Shown piece after piece: positions 1-9,148 of a stretch of 64,000 bases of DNA; the stretch's first letter is position 1, and each line of letters opens with the position of its first letter. Both the position numbers and the translations under genes were made by a program. The DNA lies in NCBI GenBank assembly GCA_016195025.1, contig JACQAL010000076.1, forward strand, positions 62,001 to 126,000, in the 5' to 3' direction. The stretch is from Bacteroidota bacterium (GTDB lineage: Bacteria > Bacteroidota > Bacteroidia > Palsa-948). Below the pieces are notes generated by a model. The model was not told the origin of the DNA, did not search any database, and saw only the letters and a program-made list of their open reading frames with translations.

Positions 1-905
1 TCTATAATTGCATTTCTTAGTCCTGAATTTGCAGCAACTCCTCCTGCAATTGCAATTTCTTTTATTCCTGTTTGTTTGGAAGCAGAAATTAATTTATCAA
101 TTAAAATTTTTATAATCGTAGATTGAATAGAAGCGCAGAGGTTGTTCAGGTTTTTCTCTATGAAACTTTTATCTTTTTTTAATTCATCTCTTACAAAATA
201 AAGAATGGAAGTTTTCAATCCGCTGAACGAAAAATTCAAATCAGGAATATTTGGCTCAGGAAATTTGAAGATAGGTTTTCCATGCTGCGCATATTTATCA
301 ATCAGCGGCCCGCCAGGGTAGGGAAGCCCCAAAATTTTTGCTGCCTTATCGAATGCTTCTCCTGCTGCATCATCCACCGTTTCCCCTATGATTTTCATAT
401 CTAAAAAATCTTTTGCCAAAATAATTTGTGTATGTCCTCCGCTTACGGTTAAACATAAGAATGGAAACTTGGGATTTGAGATTTGGGACTTGGAATTTGA
501 GCCCACGAAGTGAGCAAGCACGTGCGCCTGCATGTGATTGACTTCAATGAGCGGAATATTTAATGAAAGCGCCATTGCTTTTGCAAAGGAGGAACCGACA
601 AGAAGAGAGCCAATCAATCCCGGTCCTCGCGTGAAAGCAATTGCATTGAGTTCTTCTTTTTTTATTCCGGCTTGCTTCAGTGCTTCGTCAACAACCGGAA
701 CAATATTTTTCTGATGTGCGCGCGATGCAAGTTCAGGAACAACTCCACCGTAGAGTTCATGAATTTTCTGATTCGCTATGAGATTGGCAAGAATAGTGCA
801 GTTGCTCGTTACCGCTGCGGAAGTTTCATCACAGGAAGATTCAATTCCAAGAATGATTACTGGTTTTTTCTTCTCCAACCTTCCAATCTTCCAATCTTCC
901 ATCAT
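1..905 (-). CDS. tsaD: tRNA N6-adenosine threonylcarbamoyltransferase TsaD (3' end cut by window edge)
   Basis: TsaD transfers the threonylcarbamoyl group to A37 of ANN-decoding tRNAs, working with TsaB and TsaE. Reading the reverse strand gives the family hallmark ILGIESSCDETSAA near residue 17 and the conserved GGVAANSGLR close to the window edge. About 301 codons are present and the usual length is about 335-345, so only the C-terminus is missing. Two tandem ATGs (903-905, 900-902) are possible starts; the first dozen codons come from an octamer repeat (cttccaat), so the true start could be an internal TTG nearer the ILGIESS motif. An insertion at about residues 133-145 (SNSKSQISNP) lies between the HMQAHVLAH and LTVSGGHTQ motifs and comes from heptamer repeat DNA. 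The gene is divergent from tamB, as in many Bacteroidota. Confidence 0.95.
   Translation of the reverse strand, partial: MMEDWKIGRLEKKKPVIILGIESSCDETSAAVTSNCTILANLIANQKIHELYGGVVPELASRAHQKNIVPVVDEALKQAGIKKEELNAIAFTRGPGLIGSLLVGSSFAKAMALSLNIPLIEVNHMQAHVLAHFVGSNSKSQISNPKFPFLCLTVSGGHTQIILAKDFLDMKIIGETVDDAAGEAFDKAAKILGLPYPGGPLIDKYAQHGKPIFKFPEPNIPDLNFSFSGLKTSILYFVRDELKKDKSFIEKNLNNLCASIQSTIIKILIDKLISASKQTGIKEIAIAGGVAANSGLRNAII
471..505. repeat. Heptamer short tandem array inside tsaD
   Basis: Degenerate copies of gatttga/gatttgg with a 7-base period. Read on the minus strand they code in frame for an SNSKSQISNP-like loop in TsaD. Nearly the same peptide is made by the array in ribD at 13371-13408. 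Confidence 0.7.
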
Positions 906-990
906 TTTGATTTTATTTTCAACTGTTAATGTTTGTTAATCACCGAAATCATAATTTTCATAGCGGCTATATTCGTAAATTCGTAGTGAA

Positions 991-3900
991 ATGAAAAGTA
1001 AAGTTATCAAAAAAATATTCCGGTTTTTTCTTTGGTTCATTGGAATTCTCCTTCTTGTGTTTGTAAGTTTTTATTTTGCTTTGCGAAGCCCTGAATTTCA
1101 AACATGGGCAACGAACAGGATTGGCGGATATTTTTCCGGAAAATGGAAAACAACCGTGCGCGTGGAAGGCGTAAGCGTTGAACTCTGGAAAAAAATTGTG
1201 CTCGAAGGAGTTTATGTAGAAGACCAGCACCGCGATACGCTTCTGTATGCGGAAAAACTGAAACTTGATATTGGGAATTTCAACAGCGACAGCAATACCA
1301 TTTTTGTGAACAATGTGATTTTTAAAAATGCAACCGTTAAACTGAAAAAATATATTGGCGACTCCGCTCTTAATCTTCAATTTATCATAGATGAATTTAC
1401 ATCGAAGGATACAACTAAAAAAGAAAAACAAAAATGGAATATCGGAATTGGCGGCATTGCGCTTGACAATATTCATTTTGCATATAAAACCGAAGAAGAT
1501 ACTTCTTACGCGAAGGGAATTAATTTTTCTGATTTGCGTGCGAATTCTATTTACGGAAAAATTTCAGATATAAAATTTGATGCAGATACTATTCGATGCA
1601 ATATCCGGGAGTTTTCTTTAGAGGAAAAAAGCGGTTTCGTGCTTAAAGATTTATATACCGAAGCAAGCATCAGTTCTGTTAAATTAAATCTTGAGCACAC
1701 AAAAATTTTTACCAACAACAGCCAGGTTACTGCAAATGTTTTTTTCAGTTACAATCATTATGATGACTTCAATCATTTTATTGACAGTATAAAAATAAAA
1801 TCTCAATTCAATAGTTCAAATATTGAAATGGCAGACATAGCATATTTCGCGCATGACTTATTTGGAATGAAAAAAAGAATTTTCTTCAATGGAAAGGTTA
1901 GCGGAAGAGTGAGCGATTTGAAAGGAAAAAATATTTTACTTGCCATCGGAGACGAAACCAGTTTCATGGGAAATTTTACGATGACCGGACTGCCTGACAT
2001 CAATCAAACGTTTATGAGTTTTGACGCAAAAGAATTGCGCACATCAAAAGAAGGCATAGAAAAAATTCCGCTGCCCCCGTTCAATGAAAATCATTCCATC
2101 GGACTTCCTTCTAATGTTTCACTTTTCGGAACGATAAAATTCAAAGGCAACTTCAGCGGCTTTTACAATGACTTTGTAACGTATGGAACTTTTAACACTG
2201 CCCTCGGTCAAATTTCCACAGACCTTTCCATGAAGAATGATTCTGCAAGCGGTTTGCCCATTTATCACGGGAAATTTTCATGCTATAACTTTAATCTTGG
2301 AAAATTTTTTGAAAGTGAAAAATATATCGGCATTGTTTCGATGAATGTAAATCTTAATGGCAAGGGTTTGCAAAAAGAAAATACAAATTTAACTATGGAT
2401 GGAAAAGTGAGCAGCATTGGATTGAACGGATACGATTATAAAAACATTGATGTGAAAGGAAAATTTGCAAAAAGAAATTTTGATGGGATGCTTTCGGTTA
2501 TGGATGAAAATCTGATTCTTGATTTTAACGGGAATATGGATTTCAGTAAAAGTCCCACGCGCATAAATTTTATTTCGGAAATTAAAAGAGCAAATCTTAA
2601 TAAGATTAATATTTTAAAACAGGAAGAATATGCCGGCATCACTGCAAAAATTAATGTGGAGGCAGTTGGAAATAATATTGATGATGTTACCGCGAAAATG
2701 AAATTGAATGATGTGAAATATTATAAAGGAAAAGAAATTTTTGATTTTCAAAATTCAGAATTGAATATTGTGGAAACTAAAGGAGAAAAAGATCTTGTGC
2801 TGAATTCAATAATTGCCGATGCGCATTTGAATGGAAAATTCAAGCCGGCAGAAGTTGCCCTGTGTTTAAATGATTTGGTAGCAAATTATCTTCCATCGTA
2901 TGTGCCTCGCCTTGAAGAACCACTTGAAATAAATAAACTGCATTCAAAAAAATATGTTGAGCATTTGCAGAATTTTTCTTTCGATGTCAAATTTAAAAAT
3001 ACAAATGTTGCCACACGCGCTTTTCTTCCTTCGCTTTCTGTTTCCTCGCCTGCTTTTATAAATGGAAATTACGATGAAGAAAAAAATAATTTTTCTTTTT
3101 CATCTTCCTTTCCACAAGTAGATGTTACGGGATATAAATTCGAGAAATGTAATATAGAAGCAAAAACAAAAAATGATATGCTGTCATTTAATACTTCCAT
3201 TCATCGCATTGCATTGGCAGACAGCGTTTGGATTGACAGCGTTAAGATTACTTCTGAAATAAAAAACGATTCATTGAATTTTCTTTTGAATTGGAAAAAT
3301 AATACTGCAGTTAAATACGAAGGAAATATTCCCGGTTATGTTTCTTTTGCTGAAAAACCAAAAATAAAATTAAAAATTCTTCCCGCCATTATTGTTCTTG
3401 CTGATTCTGTTTGGAAAATTAATTCAGACAATGAAATTGTAAAAGACTCTTCTTTTATAAGTATTAAAAACTTGGAATTTATTTCCGGCAAGCAAAGAAT
3501 AAAAGTAGAAGGCAATATTTCGCATGTAAAAGAAGACCAGTTGTATTTTATTCTTTCCTCATTTGCACTCAGCAATTTAAATCCTGCGCTTAAAGGTTCG
3601 GGTTTTTCAATTTATGGAACCATATCCGGAAACACTTCTCTTTCCAATTTATACGAGCAGCCGGTTTTCGGAAGCAGTATTGAAATTCAGAAATTGAAAA
3701 TGAATAATGAACTTATAGGAGATGGAAATTTATCGAGCATTTATGACGGTAAAAAACGTGCGGTGAATTTCAATGGAAACTTTCAGCGCGATGATGCGGG
3801 AAGCGTAAAACTTTCGGGAAATTATTTTCCGTTTAAAAAAGACAGCAGCATTGAAGCAGAAGCCGATGTGAGAGATTTCCATCTTGAATTTTTCGAGCCC

Positions 3901-5499
3901 TTCTTGAAAGAAAATTTCGAAAACATAAAAGGCAATGCATCGGCTGAATTAAAAATCAGCGGCACTCCTGCCCAACCGAAATTAAATGGAATTGTCAGGA
4001 CAAATGTTAAAAATATTCATGTGAATTATCTTGGAACAGATTATCATTTCGAAGGTGAAATTCCTGTGGAGCCAAACTCATTTGATTTTTCAAATATTAC
4101 TTTTTACGATGTAAATAATAATTCTGCGGATGTCATCAATGGAAAAATTTATCATGACAATTTTAAAAAACTTCAACTGGACATTGACCTGAGCACCGAT
4201 AAATTTCTGGTGCTGAACACAACCGAAAAAGATAATTCCACTTACTACGGAAAATTTTTTGCTACCGGAATTGCAAACGTGTTCGGCTATCTTGACAATA
4301 TTAATTTATCAGCAACTGTAAAAACTGACAAAGCAAAAAATGTTTTCGGAAAAAATGAATACACCCAATTATTCATTCCTCTTTCAAGTGCGGGTGAAAT
4401 AAAAGAAACCGGATTTATTTCTTTTGTAAAGAATGACACCTCAAAAATAAAACAACCGAAATATAAAATAAATACTACCGGGTTCACTATGGATTTAAAA
4501 CTTGACGCAACGCCCGATGCGCAGGCGCAATTAATTTTTGATGAAAAAGTAGGCGACATAATCAAAGCAAAAGGAAAAGGAAATATTGAAATGCTCATCA
4601 ATGAATTTGGCGATTTCAAAATGTTTGGAGATTACACCGTGGAAGAAGGAGATTATCTTTTCACGTTGAAAAATGTTGTGAACAAAAAATTTCGAATTGA
4701 AAACGGAGGAGTGATTCGCTGGGCAGGCGACCCTTCACAAGCAGAAATAAACATGAATGCAATTTATCAGGTGCGCTCTTCGCTGTCTCCCTTGTTTCAT
4801 GACTACGAACAAACCGAAGCCACAAAAAAAAGATATCCCGTTGACCTGGTGATGAATCTCAGCGGAAAACTTTTATCACCCGATATTAATTTTGATGTTC
4901 GCCTGCCCACCGTTGATGATTTCACCCGCCAGCAGGCATTCGATAGGTTTAAGAACAGCGACCTTGAAGTAAACCGCCAGGTTTTTTCTCTCTTATTCAC
5001 AAATAGTTTTTCACCACCTCCTGATATGAAAAGCGATGAAAGCACTGCTGGCGGACCAGGTGCAGGAACTGTAACTTCAACTGAAATGCTTTCGAATCAG
5101 TTGAGCAACTGGCTTTCACAAATCAGTAATAAGTTTGATGTGGGCGTGCATTATCGCCCGGGCGATGTGGTGAATAAAGATGAAGTGCAGGTTGCTCTTT
5201 CCACGCAATTGTTTAACGATAAGCTAAGCATTGATGGAAGCGTTGCAAACAATCCGAATACAAATTCTCAAAATACTTCAAACATAGTAGGAGATATAAA
5301 TATTGATTATAAACTCACTGAAGATGGAAAACTAAGAGCAAAAGCATTTAACAAAGCGAACGAAGGAAATATTCTCGATTTACAAAAAGGACCCTATACG
5401 CAGGGAGTCGGAATTTTTTACAGGCATGAATTTGAAACCATAGGAGAATTGTATAAAAAATTTATAAGCAAACTAAAAAAGAAAAAAGAAAAATCCTGA
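991..5499 (+). CDS. Translocation/assembly module TamB-like protein (DUF490 C-terminus)
   Basis: A 1502-residue envelope protein. One N-terminal membrane anchor (about residues 5-30) is followed by a very long repetitive beta-rich region of AsmA/TamB type and a C-terminal DUF490-like part (about 1030-1490) containing the GDYTVEEGDYLFTLKNVVNKKF segment typical of TamB. Family knowledge: TamB bridges the inner and outer membrane and helps insert outer-membrane proteins or move phospholipids outward. No TamA-type barrel is next to it. The gene starts 85 bases from the divergent tsaD start, and its upstream region carries a small attcgta heptamer array (about 968-987). The following ABC exporter begins only 3 bases after the stop, suggesting one operon. 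The family call is firm; the exact substrate is unknown. Confidence 0.9.
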   Translation: MKSKVIKKIFRFFLWFIGILLLVFVSFYFALRSPEFQTWATNRIGGYFSGKWKTTVRVEGVSVELWKKIVLEGVYVEDQHRDTLLYAEKLKLDIGNFNSDSNTIFVNNVIFKNATVKLKKYIGDSALNLQFIIDEFTSKDTTKKEKQKWNIGIGGIALDNIHFAYKTEEDTSYAKGINFSDLRANSIYGKISDIKFDADTIRCNIREFSLEEKSGFVLKDLYTEASISSVKLNLEHTKIFTNNSQVTANVFFSYNHYDDFNHFIDSIKIKSQFNSSNIEMADIAYFAHDLFGMKKRIFFNGKVSGRVSDLKGKNILLAIGDETSFMGNFTMTGLPDINQTFMSFDAKELRTSKEGIEKIPLPPFNENHSIGLPSNVSLFGTIKFKGNFSGFYNDFVTYGTFNTALGQISTDLSMKNDSASGLPIYHGKFSCYNFNLGKFFESEKYIGIVSMNVNLNGKGLQKENTNLTMDGKVSSIGLNGYDYKNIDVKGKFAKRNFDGMLSVMDENLILDFNGNMDFSKSPTRINFISEIKRANLNKINILKQEEYAGITAKINVEAVGNNIDDVTAKMKLNDVKYYKGKEIFDFQNSELNIVETKGEKDLVLNSIIADAHLNGKFKPAEVALCLNDLVANYLPSYVPRLEEPLEINKLHSKKYVEHLQNFSFDVKFKNTNVATRAFLPSLSVSSPAFINGNYDEEKNNFSFSSSFPQVDVTGYKFEKCNIEAKTKNDMLSFNTSIHRIALADSVWIDSVKITSEIKNDSLNFLLNWKNNTAVKYEGNIPGYVSFAEKPKIKLKILPAIIVLADSVWKINSDNEIVKDSSFISIKNLEFISGKQRIKVEGNISHVKEDQLYFILSSFALSNLNPALKGSGFSIYGTISGNTSLSNLYEQPVFGSSIEIQKLKMNNELIGDGNLSSIYDGKKRAVNFNGNFQRDDAGSVKLSGNYFPFKKDSSIEAEADVRDFHLEFFEPFLKENFENIKGNASAELKISGTPAQPKLNGIVRTNVKNIHVNYLGTDYHFEGEIPVEPNSFDFSNITFYDVNNNSADVINGKIYHDNFKKLQLDIDLSTDKFLVLNTTEKDNSTYYGKFFATGIANVFGYLDNINLSATVKTDKAKNVFGKNEYTQLFIPLSSAGEIKETGFISFVKNDTSKIKQPKYKINTTGFTMDLKLDATPDAQAQLIFDEKVGDIIKAKGKGNIEMLINEFGDFKMFGDYTVEEGDYLFTLKNVVNKKFRIENGGVIRWAGDPSQAEINMNAIYQVRSSLSPLFHDYEQTEATKKRYPVDLVMNLSGKLLSPDINFDVRLPTVDDFTRQQAFDRFKNSDLEVNRQVFSLLFTNSFSPPPDMKSDESTAGGPGAGTVTSTEMLSNQLSNWLSQISNKFDVGVHYRPGDVVNKDEVQVALSTQLFNDKLSIDGSVANNPNTNSQNTSNIVGDINIDYKLTEDGKLRAKAFNKANEGNILDLQKGPYTQGVGIFYRHEFETIGELYKKFISKLKKKKEKS

Positions 5500-5502
5500 C
5501 TT

Positions 5503-7293
5503 GTGAAATCACTAAAGCATTTAAATAAATATTTCTGGAAGTATAAGTGGAGATTGATTTTGGGAATTGTCTTTGCAGTTCTTTCTACTTTTTTTGGAAT
5601 TTATGTTGCAGTGCTCGTTCGAAAAGCAACTGACTTTATGATCAAAGCAGCAGCAGAAAATTTTTCATTTGAAATAACTACGGAAGAACTTTTGAAATAT
5701 GGTTTGCTTATTTTGGGAACAACCATCATCAGCGGATTTCTCATGTTTCTCATGCGACAAATGATTATCGTCATGTCGCGCCACATTGAATATGATTTGA
5801 AGAATGAAATTTTTTCTCATTACCAAACGCTCGACACAGGTTTCTACCGCAGAAATAATACCGGTGATTTAATGAATCGCATAAGCGAAGATGTCAGCCG
5901 GGTGAGAATGTATATTGGTCCGGCAATTATGTATTTTGCAAATACAATTGCCACTCTGATTTTGGTTTCTGCAACTATGACCAGTGTAAATTTGAAATTA
6001 ACTTTTTATGTTCTTTTTCCACTTCCAATTCTTGTTGTAGTAATTTATTTTGTAAGTGATTTGATAAATAAGATGAGCAACAGCGTGCAGGCGCAACTTT
6101 CAAAATTATCAACCATTGCTCAGGAAACTTTTTCAGGCATTCGCATATTGAAAGCATATGTGCAGGAAGAAGCAATCGGAAATTATTTTGCAAAGGAAAG
6201 CCACGCATACAGAAAAAAATATCTTGGATTGATTTTTACCGAAGCGTTGTTCAGCCCGTTTATGCTTTTGCTTATGGGACTCAGCACACTCTTGACAATT
6301 TATATAGGAGGAAAACAATCTATCGAAGGACAAATCACCTACGGAAATATTGCTGAGTTTATTATTTATGTGGGCAAACTCACCTGGCCGGTTGCTTCAT
6401 TAGGATGGGTAACATCACTTGTTCAGCGTGCTGCTGCATCACAAGAAAGAATAAATGAATTTCTTACTACAAAATCTGATATTCAAAATTTAGATTCACA
6501 GATTTCGAATGTCAAAATAAATGGCGAGATTGAATTCAGAAATGTCTCATTTGTTTATCCTGATTCGGGAATAAAAGCACTTGATACTATTTCTTTTAAG
6601 GTAAAACCGGGAGATTCCATAGCAATTATTGGAAAAACCGGAAGTGGAAAATCTTCAGTTGCAAATTTGTTATGCAGGTTATACGATGTTTCTGCCGGGG
6701 AAATTTTGGTTGATGGAAAAAATATTATGCAGTGGAATTTATTTTTTCTTAGAAAGCAAATCGGATATGTTTCGCAGGATGTATTTTTATTTTCCGATAC
6801 CGTGGAAAATAATATTGCATTTGGTTTTTCTCATTCGAACAACGATTCACAAAAAGTAATAGAAAAAGCCGCGAAAGATTCCGGTATTTACAATGAGATA
6901 ATACATTTTCCCAATCAATTTAAAACAATAATAGGCGAACGAGGCATTACTCTTTCCGGAGGACAAAAACAACGCATCGCAATTGCGCGCGCAATCATCG
7001 GTTCTCCGCAGGTTTTAATTTTTGATGATTGTCTTTCCGCAGTTGATACAGAAACAGAGGCAGAAATTCTTGGAAACCTCAGAGGGATTATGCAACGCAA
7101 AACCACTTTGCTTATCAGCCATCGTGTTTCAACGGTGAAAGATGCATCGCATATTATTGCTCTTGATAACGGAAAAATTGTTGAAGAAGGAACCCATAGG
7201 CAGTTGCTGGAAAAGAAAGGATTTTATTTTGATTTATATAAGAAGCAATTGATAGAGGAAGAATTAAAATTAAATTCTGAAAATATAATTTAA
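5503..7293 (+). CDS. ABC exporter, fused membrane and ATPase domains (MsbA/YheI type)
   Basis: A 596-residue half-transporter: six-helix exporter membrane domain (about 1-325), then a nucleotide-binding domain with Walker A GKTGSGKSS near residue 378, signature LSGGQKQRIAIARA near 484 and Walker B/D-loop region IFDDCLSAVD near 505-514. The residue after the Walker B aspartate is Asp instead of the usual catalytic Glu, as in degenerate subunits of heterodimeric exporters; no partner gene is visible here. The start is GTG at 5503, 3 bases after tamB, so the two are probably cotranscribed. Substrate (lipid, drug or peptide) cannot be read from sequence. Confidence 0.93.
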   Translation: MKSLKHLNKYFWKYKWRLILGIVFAVLSTFFGIYVAVLVRKATDFMIKAAAENFSFEITTEELLKYGLLILGTTIISGFLMFLMRQMIIVMSRHIEYDLKNEIFSHYQTLDTGFYRRNNTGDLMNRISEDVSRVRMYIGPAIMYFANTIATLILVSATMTSVNLKLTFYVLFPLPILVVVIYFVSDLINKMSNSVQAQLSKLSTIAQETFSGIRILKAYVQEEAIGNYFAKESHAYRKKYLGLIFTEALFSPFMLLLMGLSTLLTIYIGGKQSIEGQITYGNIAEFIIYVGKLTWPVASLGWVTSLVQRAAASQERINEFLTTKSDIQNLDSQISNVKINGEIEFRNVSFVYPDSGIKALDTISFKVKPGDSIAIIGKTGSGKSSVANLLCRLYDVSAGEILVDGKNIMQWNLFFLRKQIGYVSQDVFLFSDTVENNIAFGFSHSNNDSQKVIEKAAKDSGIYNEIIHFPNQFKTIIGERGITLSGGQKQRIAIARAIIGSPQVLIFDDCLSAVDTETEAEILGNLRGIMQRKTTLLISHRVSTVKDASHIIALDNGKIVEEGTHRQLLEKKGFYFDLYKKQLIEEELKLNSENII

Positions 7294-7339
7294 TGGATAT
7301 TAAAAAAAGTAAATAACATTAACCCTTAAAACTATTTTT

Positions 7340-7687
7340 ATGAAAACAGATTTCTACACAAAAACCGTTCTTACAGTTATTGCGGGAGCATTAACCATCA
7401 TCGCATTTCAGAATGAGGAAATTTTTACAAGTGCAAATGCAGGCAAGGCAGCAGGATTTATTTCTGTTCCTGTAAATCCGGATGGCTCTATCAATGTAAA
7501 ATTTTCAGAAACAATGAAAGTAAATATTTCTGAAGTTGGAGGAAATTATATTTATAATTCTATTCCCATTAATGTGAAAGAACTTGACGGAAGCAGCATC
7601 AGCGGAAGTTACGGATTGCCTGTGAACATTAAAGCGCTTAGCGGTTCAAGCATTTATGACGCTTTGCCGGTGAAGATGAAAAATTGA
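7340..7687 (+). CDS. Small exported protein with internal tandem repeat, unknown function
   Basis: 115 residues. An N-terminal hydrophobic segment (about residues 8-24) looks like a signal anchor or signal peptide. The mature part contains two diverged copies of a roughly 19-residue unit: INVKELDGSSISGSYGLPV and VNIKALSGSSIYDALPV, preceded by a weaker VNVKFSETMKVNISEVG unit, so it looks like a short solenoid. It lies 46 bases after the ABC exporter on the same strand and ends 3 bases before the convergent methylase gene. I do not recognise a named family. Coding is supported by the signal-like start and the repeat conservation. Confidence 0.7.
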   Translation: MKTDFYTKTVLTVIAGALTIIAFQNEEIFTSANAGKAAGFISVPVNPDGSINVKFSETMKVNISEVGGNYIYNSIPINVKELDGSSISGSYGLPVNIKALSGSSIYDALPVKMKN

Positions 7688-7690
7688 TTT

Positions 7691-8422
7691 TTACTTTCCT
7701 AATAAAAATACAGTTGGTCTTTTATTTATATCAGGAAATTTTTCTTTTCTCCATTCTGAAATTGATTTTGTAATTATCATTTCATCTTTTCCGGAAATAT
7801 CTGAAGCAATACAAAGTAAAATTTCAGAAGAGCATATTGAAAGAATATCTTCCAGCAAATGATTGTTTCTATAAGGAGTCTCAATGAAAATTTGAGTTTG
7901 GTTGTTGTGAGAAATATTTCTTTCCAACTCTTTTAGTTTTCTCTTTCTTTCGTTTTGTGATTTCGGAAGATAACCATGAAAGCAAAAATTCTGTCCGTTC
8001 AATCCGGAAGAAGCAAGCGCAAGAAAGATGGAGGATTGCCCGTAAAGCGGAACAACTTTTATATTTTTTTTATGCGCGAGTTTTACAATTTCACTTCCCG
8101 GATCGGCAATCGCAGGCATTCCTGCCTCACTCATCAATCCAATATTCTTTCCTTTCTCTGCCGAAGAGAGAAATTTTTCTATTCCCTGCCCGTCCGGCAG
8201 GCGGGCTTTTAAATTGGCATGTTCATTTAGCAAATGAAAAGTTGTTTTGTCAAAATCTCTTTTGTAGCCGATTTTTCTAAGAGAATGTCTTGCGGTTTTT
8301 AAATCTTCCACAATAAATTCATCGAGCGCATTTACAGTTTTTTCAAGTGAAGGATAAACATATTCTGAAAATTCATTTTCGGAAATTGGAACAGGTATGA
8401 GATATAAAACTCCTTTTATCAT
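7691..8422 (-). CDS. SAM-dependent methyltransferase, RsmI/tetrapyrrole-methylase superfamily
   Basis: The GLMSEAGMPAIADPGSEIV motif (about residues 90-108) and the C-terminal NKRPTVFLLGK mark a member of the superfamily that includes RsmI, which 2'-O-methylates 16S rRNA C1402. The sequence is more diverged than a standard RsmI, so the substrate is uncertain. I start at ATG 8422 (MIKGVLYLIPVPI); an upstream in-frame ATG at 8476 would add 18 residues encoded only by heptamer repeat DNA. Residues about 72-79 (ARLPDGQG) come from a short palindromic element inserted in frame. The gene follows the phosphatase and dnaA on the same strand, an order common in Bacteroidota. Confidence 0.88.
   Translation of the reverse strand: MIKGVLYLIPVPISENEFSEYVYPSLEKTVNALDEFIVEDLKTARHSLRKIGYKRDFDKTTFHLLNEHANLKARLPDGQGIEKFLSSAEKGKNIGLMSEAGMPAIADPGSEIVKLAHKKNIKVVPLYGQSSIFLALASSGLNGQNFCFHGYLPKSQNERKRKLKELERNISHNNQTQIFIETPYRNNHLLEDILSICSSEILLCIASDISGKDEMIITKSISEWRKEKFPDINKRPTVFLLGK
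8185..8206. repeat. Short palindromic element inserted in frame in the methylase gene
   Basis: Stem CCTGCC/GGCAGG (8185-8190 with 8196-8201) overlaps a second stem GCCCG/CGGGC (8188-8192 with 8202-8206). It adds the peptide ARLPDGQG. A related CCTGCCGGCAGG core sits in glmM at 63522-63537. Confidence 0.75.
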
Positions 8423-8431
8423 AAGCACAAA

Positions 8432-8500
8432 ATGCCAAATGCCAAATATCAAATAAATTCGAAACCCAAAATTCAAAATCTCAAACTAAAATACTATTTA
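8432..8500. repeat. Heptamer arrays between methylase and phosphatase genes
   Basis: Runs such as aaatgccaaatgcc and caaaattcaaaatctcaaac with roughly 7-base spacing. They form the optional N-terminal extension of the methylase; a related run beyond this span (about 8505-8560) encodes the last about 20 residues of the phosphatase (LQNINSNNQIQNPKL). Confidence 0.55.
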
Positions 8501-9010
8501 TAGTTTTGGGTTTTGTATTTGATTGTTGGAATTTATATTTTGAAGTTTGGAATTTTTCGCATTAACGATTATTGCTTCACAGGCTTTATCCAGCATATCA
8601 AAAACTTTTTCAAAACCTTCCGCTTCTCCGTAATATGGATCGGGGACAGGCATATTCAAATCCGGATGAACAAGATTCATAATATAATCAACTTTTAATT
8701 TATGTTCACTGTTGAGAGTAAGTTCAACCACTCCATCATACACTTCTGCATCAGCAACAAAAATTTTATCAAAGTTTTCAAAATCATTTTCGCAAATCTG
8801 GCGTGCAACCAATTTTGAAATATCAATTCCTCTTTCTCTCGCAATTTTTGTTGCCCGTTTGTCGGGATTTTCTCCTGCATGCCAGTTTCCTGTTCCTGCA
8901 GAATCAATTTTCAAATCCAACTTGTGTTGATTGGCTTTGTGTCGGAGAATTCCTTCCGCCAAAGGTGAACGGCAAATATTTCCGAGGCAAACAAATAAAA
9001 TTCGATTCAT
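8498..9010 (-). CDS. Low-molecular-weight protein-tyrosine-phosphatase
   Basis: About 170 residues. The N-terminus MNRILFVCLGNICRSP holds the catalytic P-loop C-x5-R-S, and PVPDPYYG near residue 124 supplies the general-acid Asp. Family knowledge: these enzymes dephosphorylate tyrosine-phosphorylated proteins or act on arsenate; the substrate here is unknown. I start at ATG 9010 because the P-loop must lie at the extreme N-terminus; an upstream in-frame ATG at 9094 would only translate REP-like repeat DNA (VIPNLFRNLF, LKQVQHDK). The last about 20 residues, beyond the family's usual end, are also repeat-encoded. It sits between dnaA and the RsmI-like gene, probably in one minus-strand cluster. 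Confidence 0.92.
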   Translation of the reverse strand: MNRILFVCLGNICRSPLAEGILRHKANQHKLDLKIDSAGTGNWHAGENPDKRATKIARERGIDISKLVARQICENDFENFDKIFVADAEVYDGVVELTLNSEHKLKVDYIMNLVHPDLNMPVPDPYYGEAEGFEKVFDMLDKACEAIIVNAKNSKLQNINSNNQIQNPKL

Positions 9011-9022
9011 AATTTTGATTTT

Positions 9023-9079
9023 GTCATGCTGAACTTGTTTCAGCATCTTAAATAGATTCCGAAACAAGTTCGGAATGAC
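9023..9079. repeat. REP-like pair of hairpins in inverted orientation
   Basis: Two 25-base units face each other. Unit 1 (9023-9047) folds as ATGCTGA-ACTTGTT-TCAGCAT; unit 2 (9055-9079) folds as ATTCCGA-AACAAGT-TCGGAAT. The loops are reverse complements and the stems differ by paired changes that preserve pairing. Related GTCATTCCGA units occur at 49742-49920. Confidence 0.75.
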
Positions 9080-9095
9080 GCAGCCATAAAACAAA

Positions 9096-9125
9096 AATAG
9101 GAATTAGTTTTCACTAATTCCTATT
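9096..9125 (-). terminator. Rho-independent-type terminator after dnaA
   Basis: Perfect 12-bp stem AATAGGAATTAG / CTAATTCCTATT with a 6-base loop (9108-9113). Read on the minus strand it is followed by a T-rich run. It lies 24 bases after the dnaA stop. Confidence 0.65.
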
Positions 9126-9148
9126 GGACTTTCCCCGCTACCTTTGTT

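Noticed and set aside
9011-9094. Longer N-terminus of the phosphatase
   Set aside because: It would translate REP-like DNA, and the catalytic P-loop must be close to the true start.
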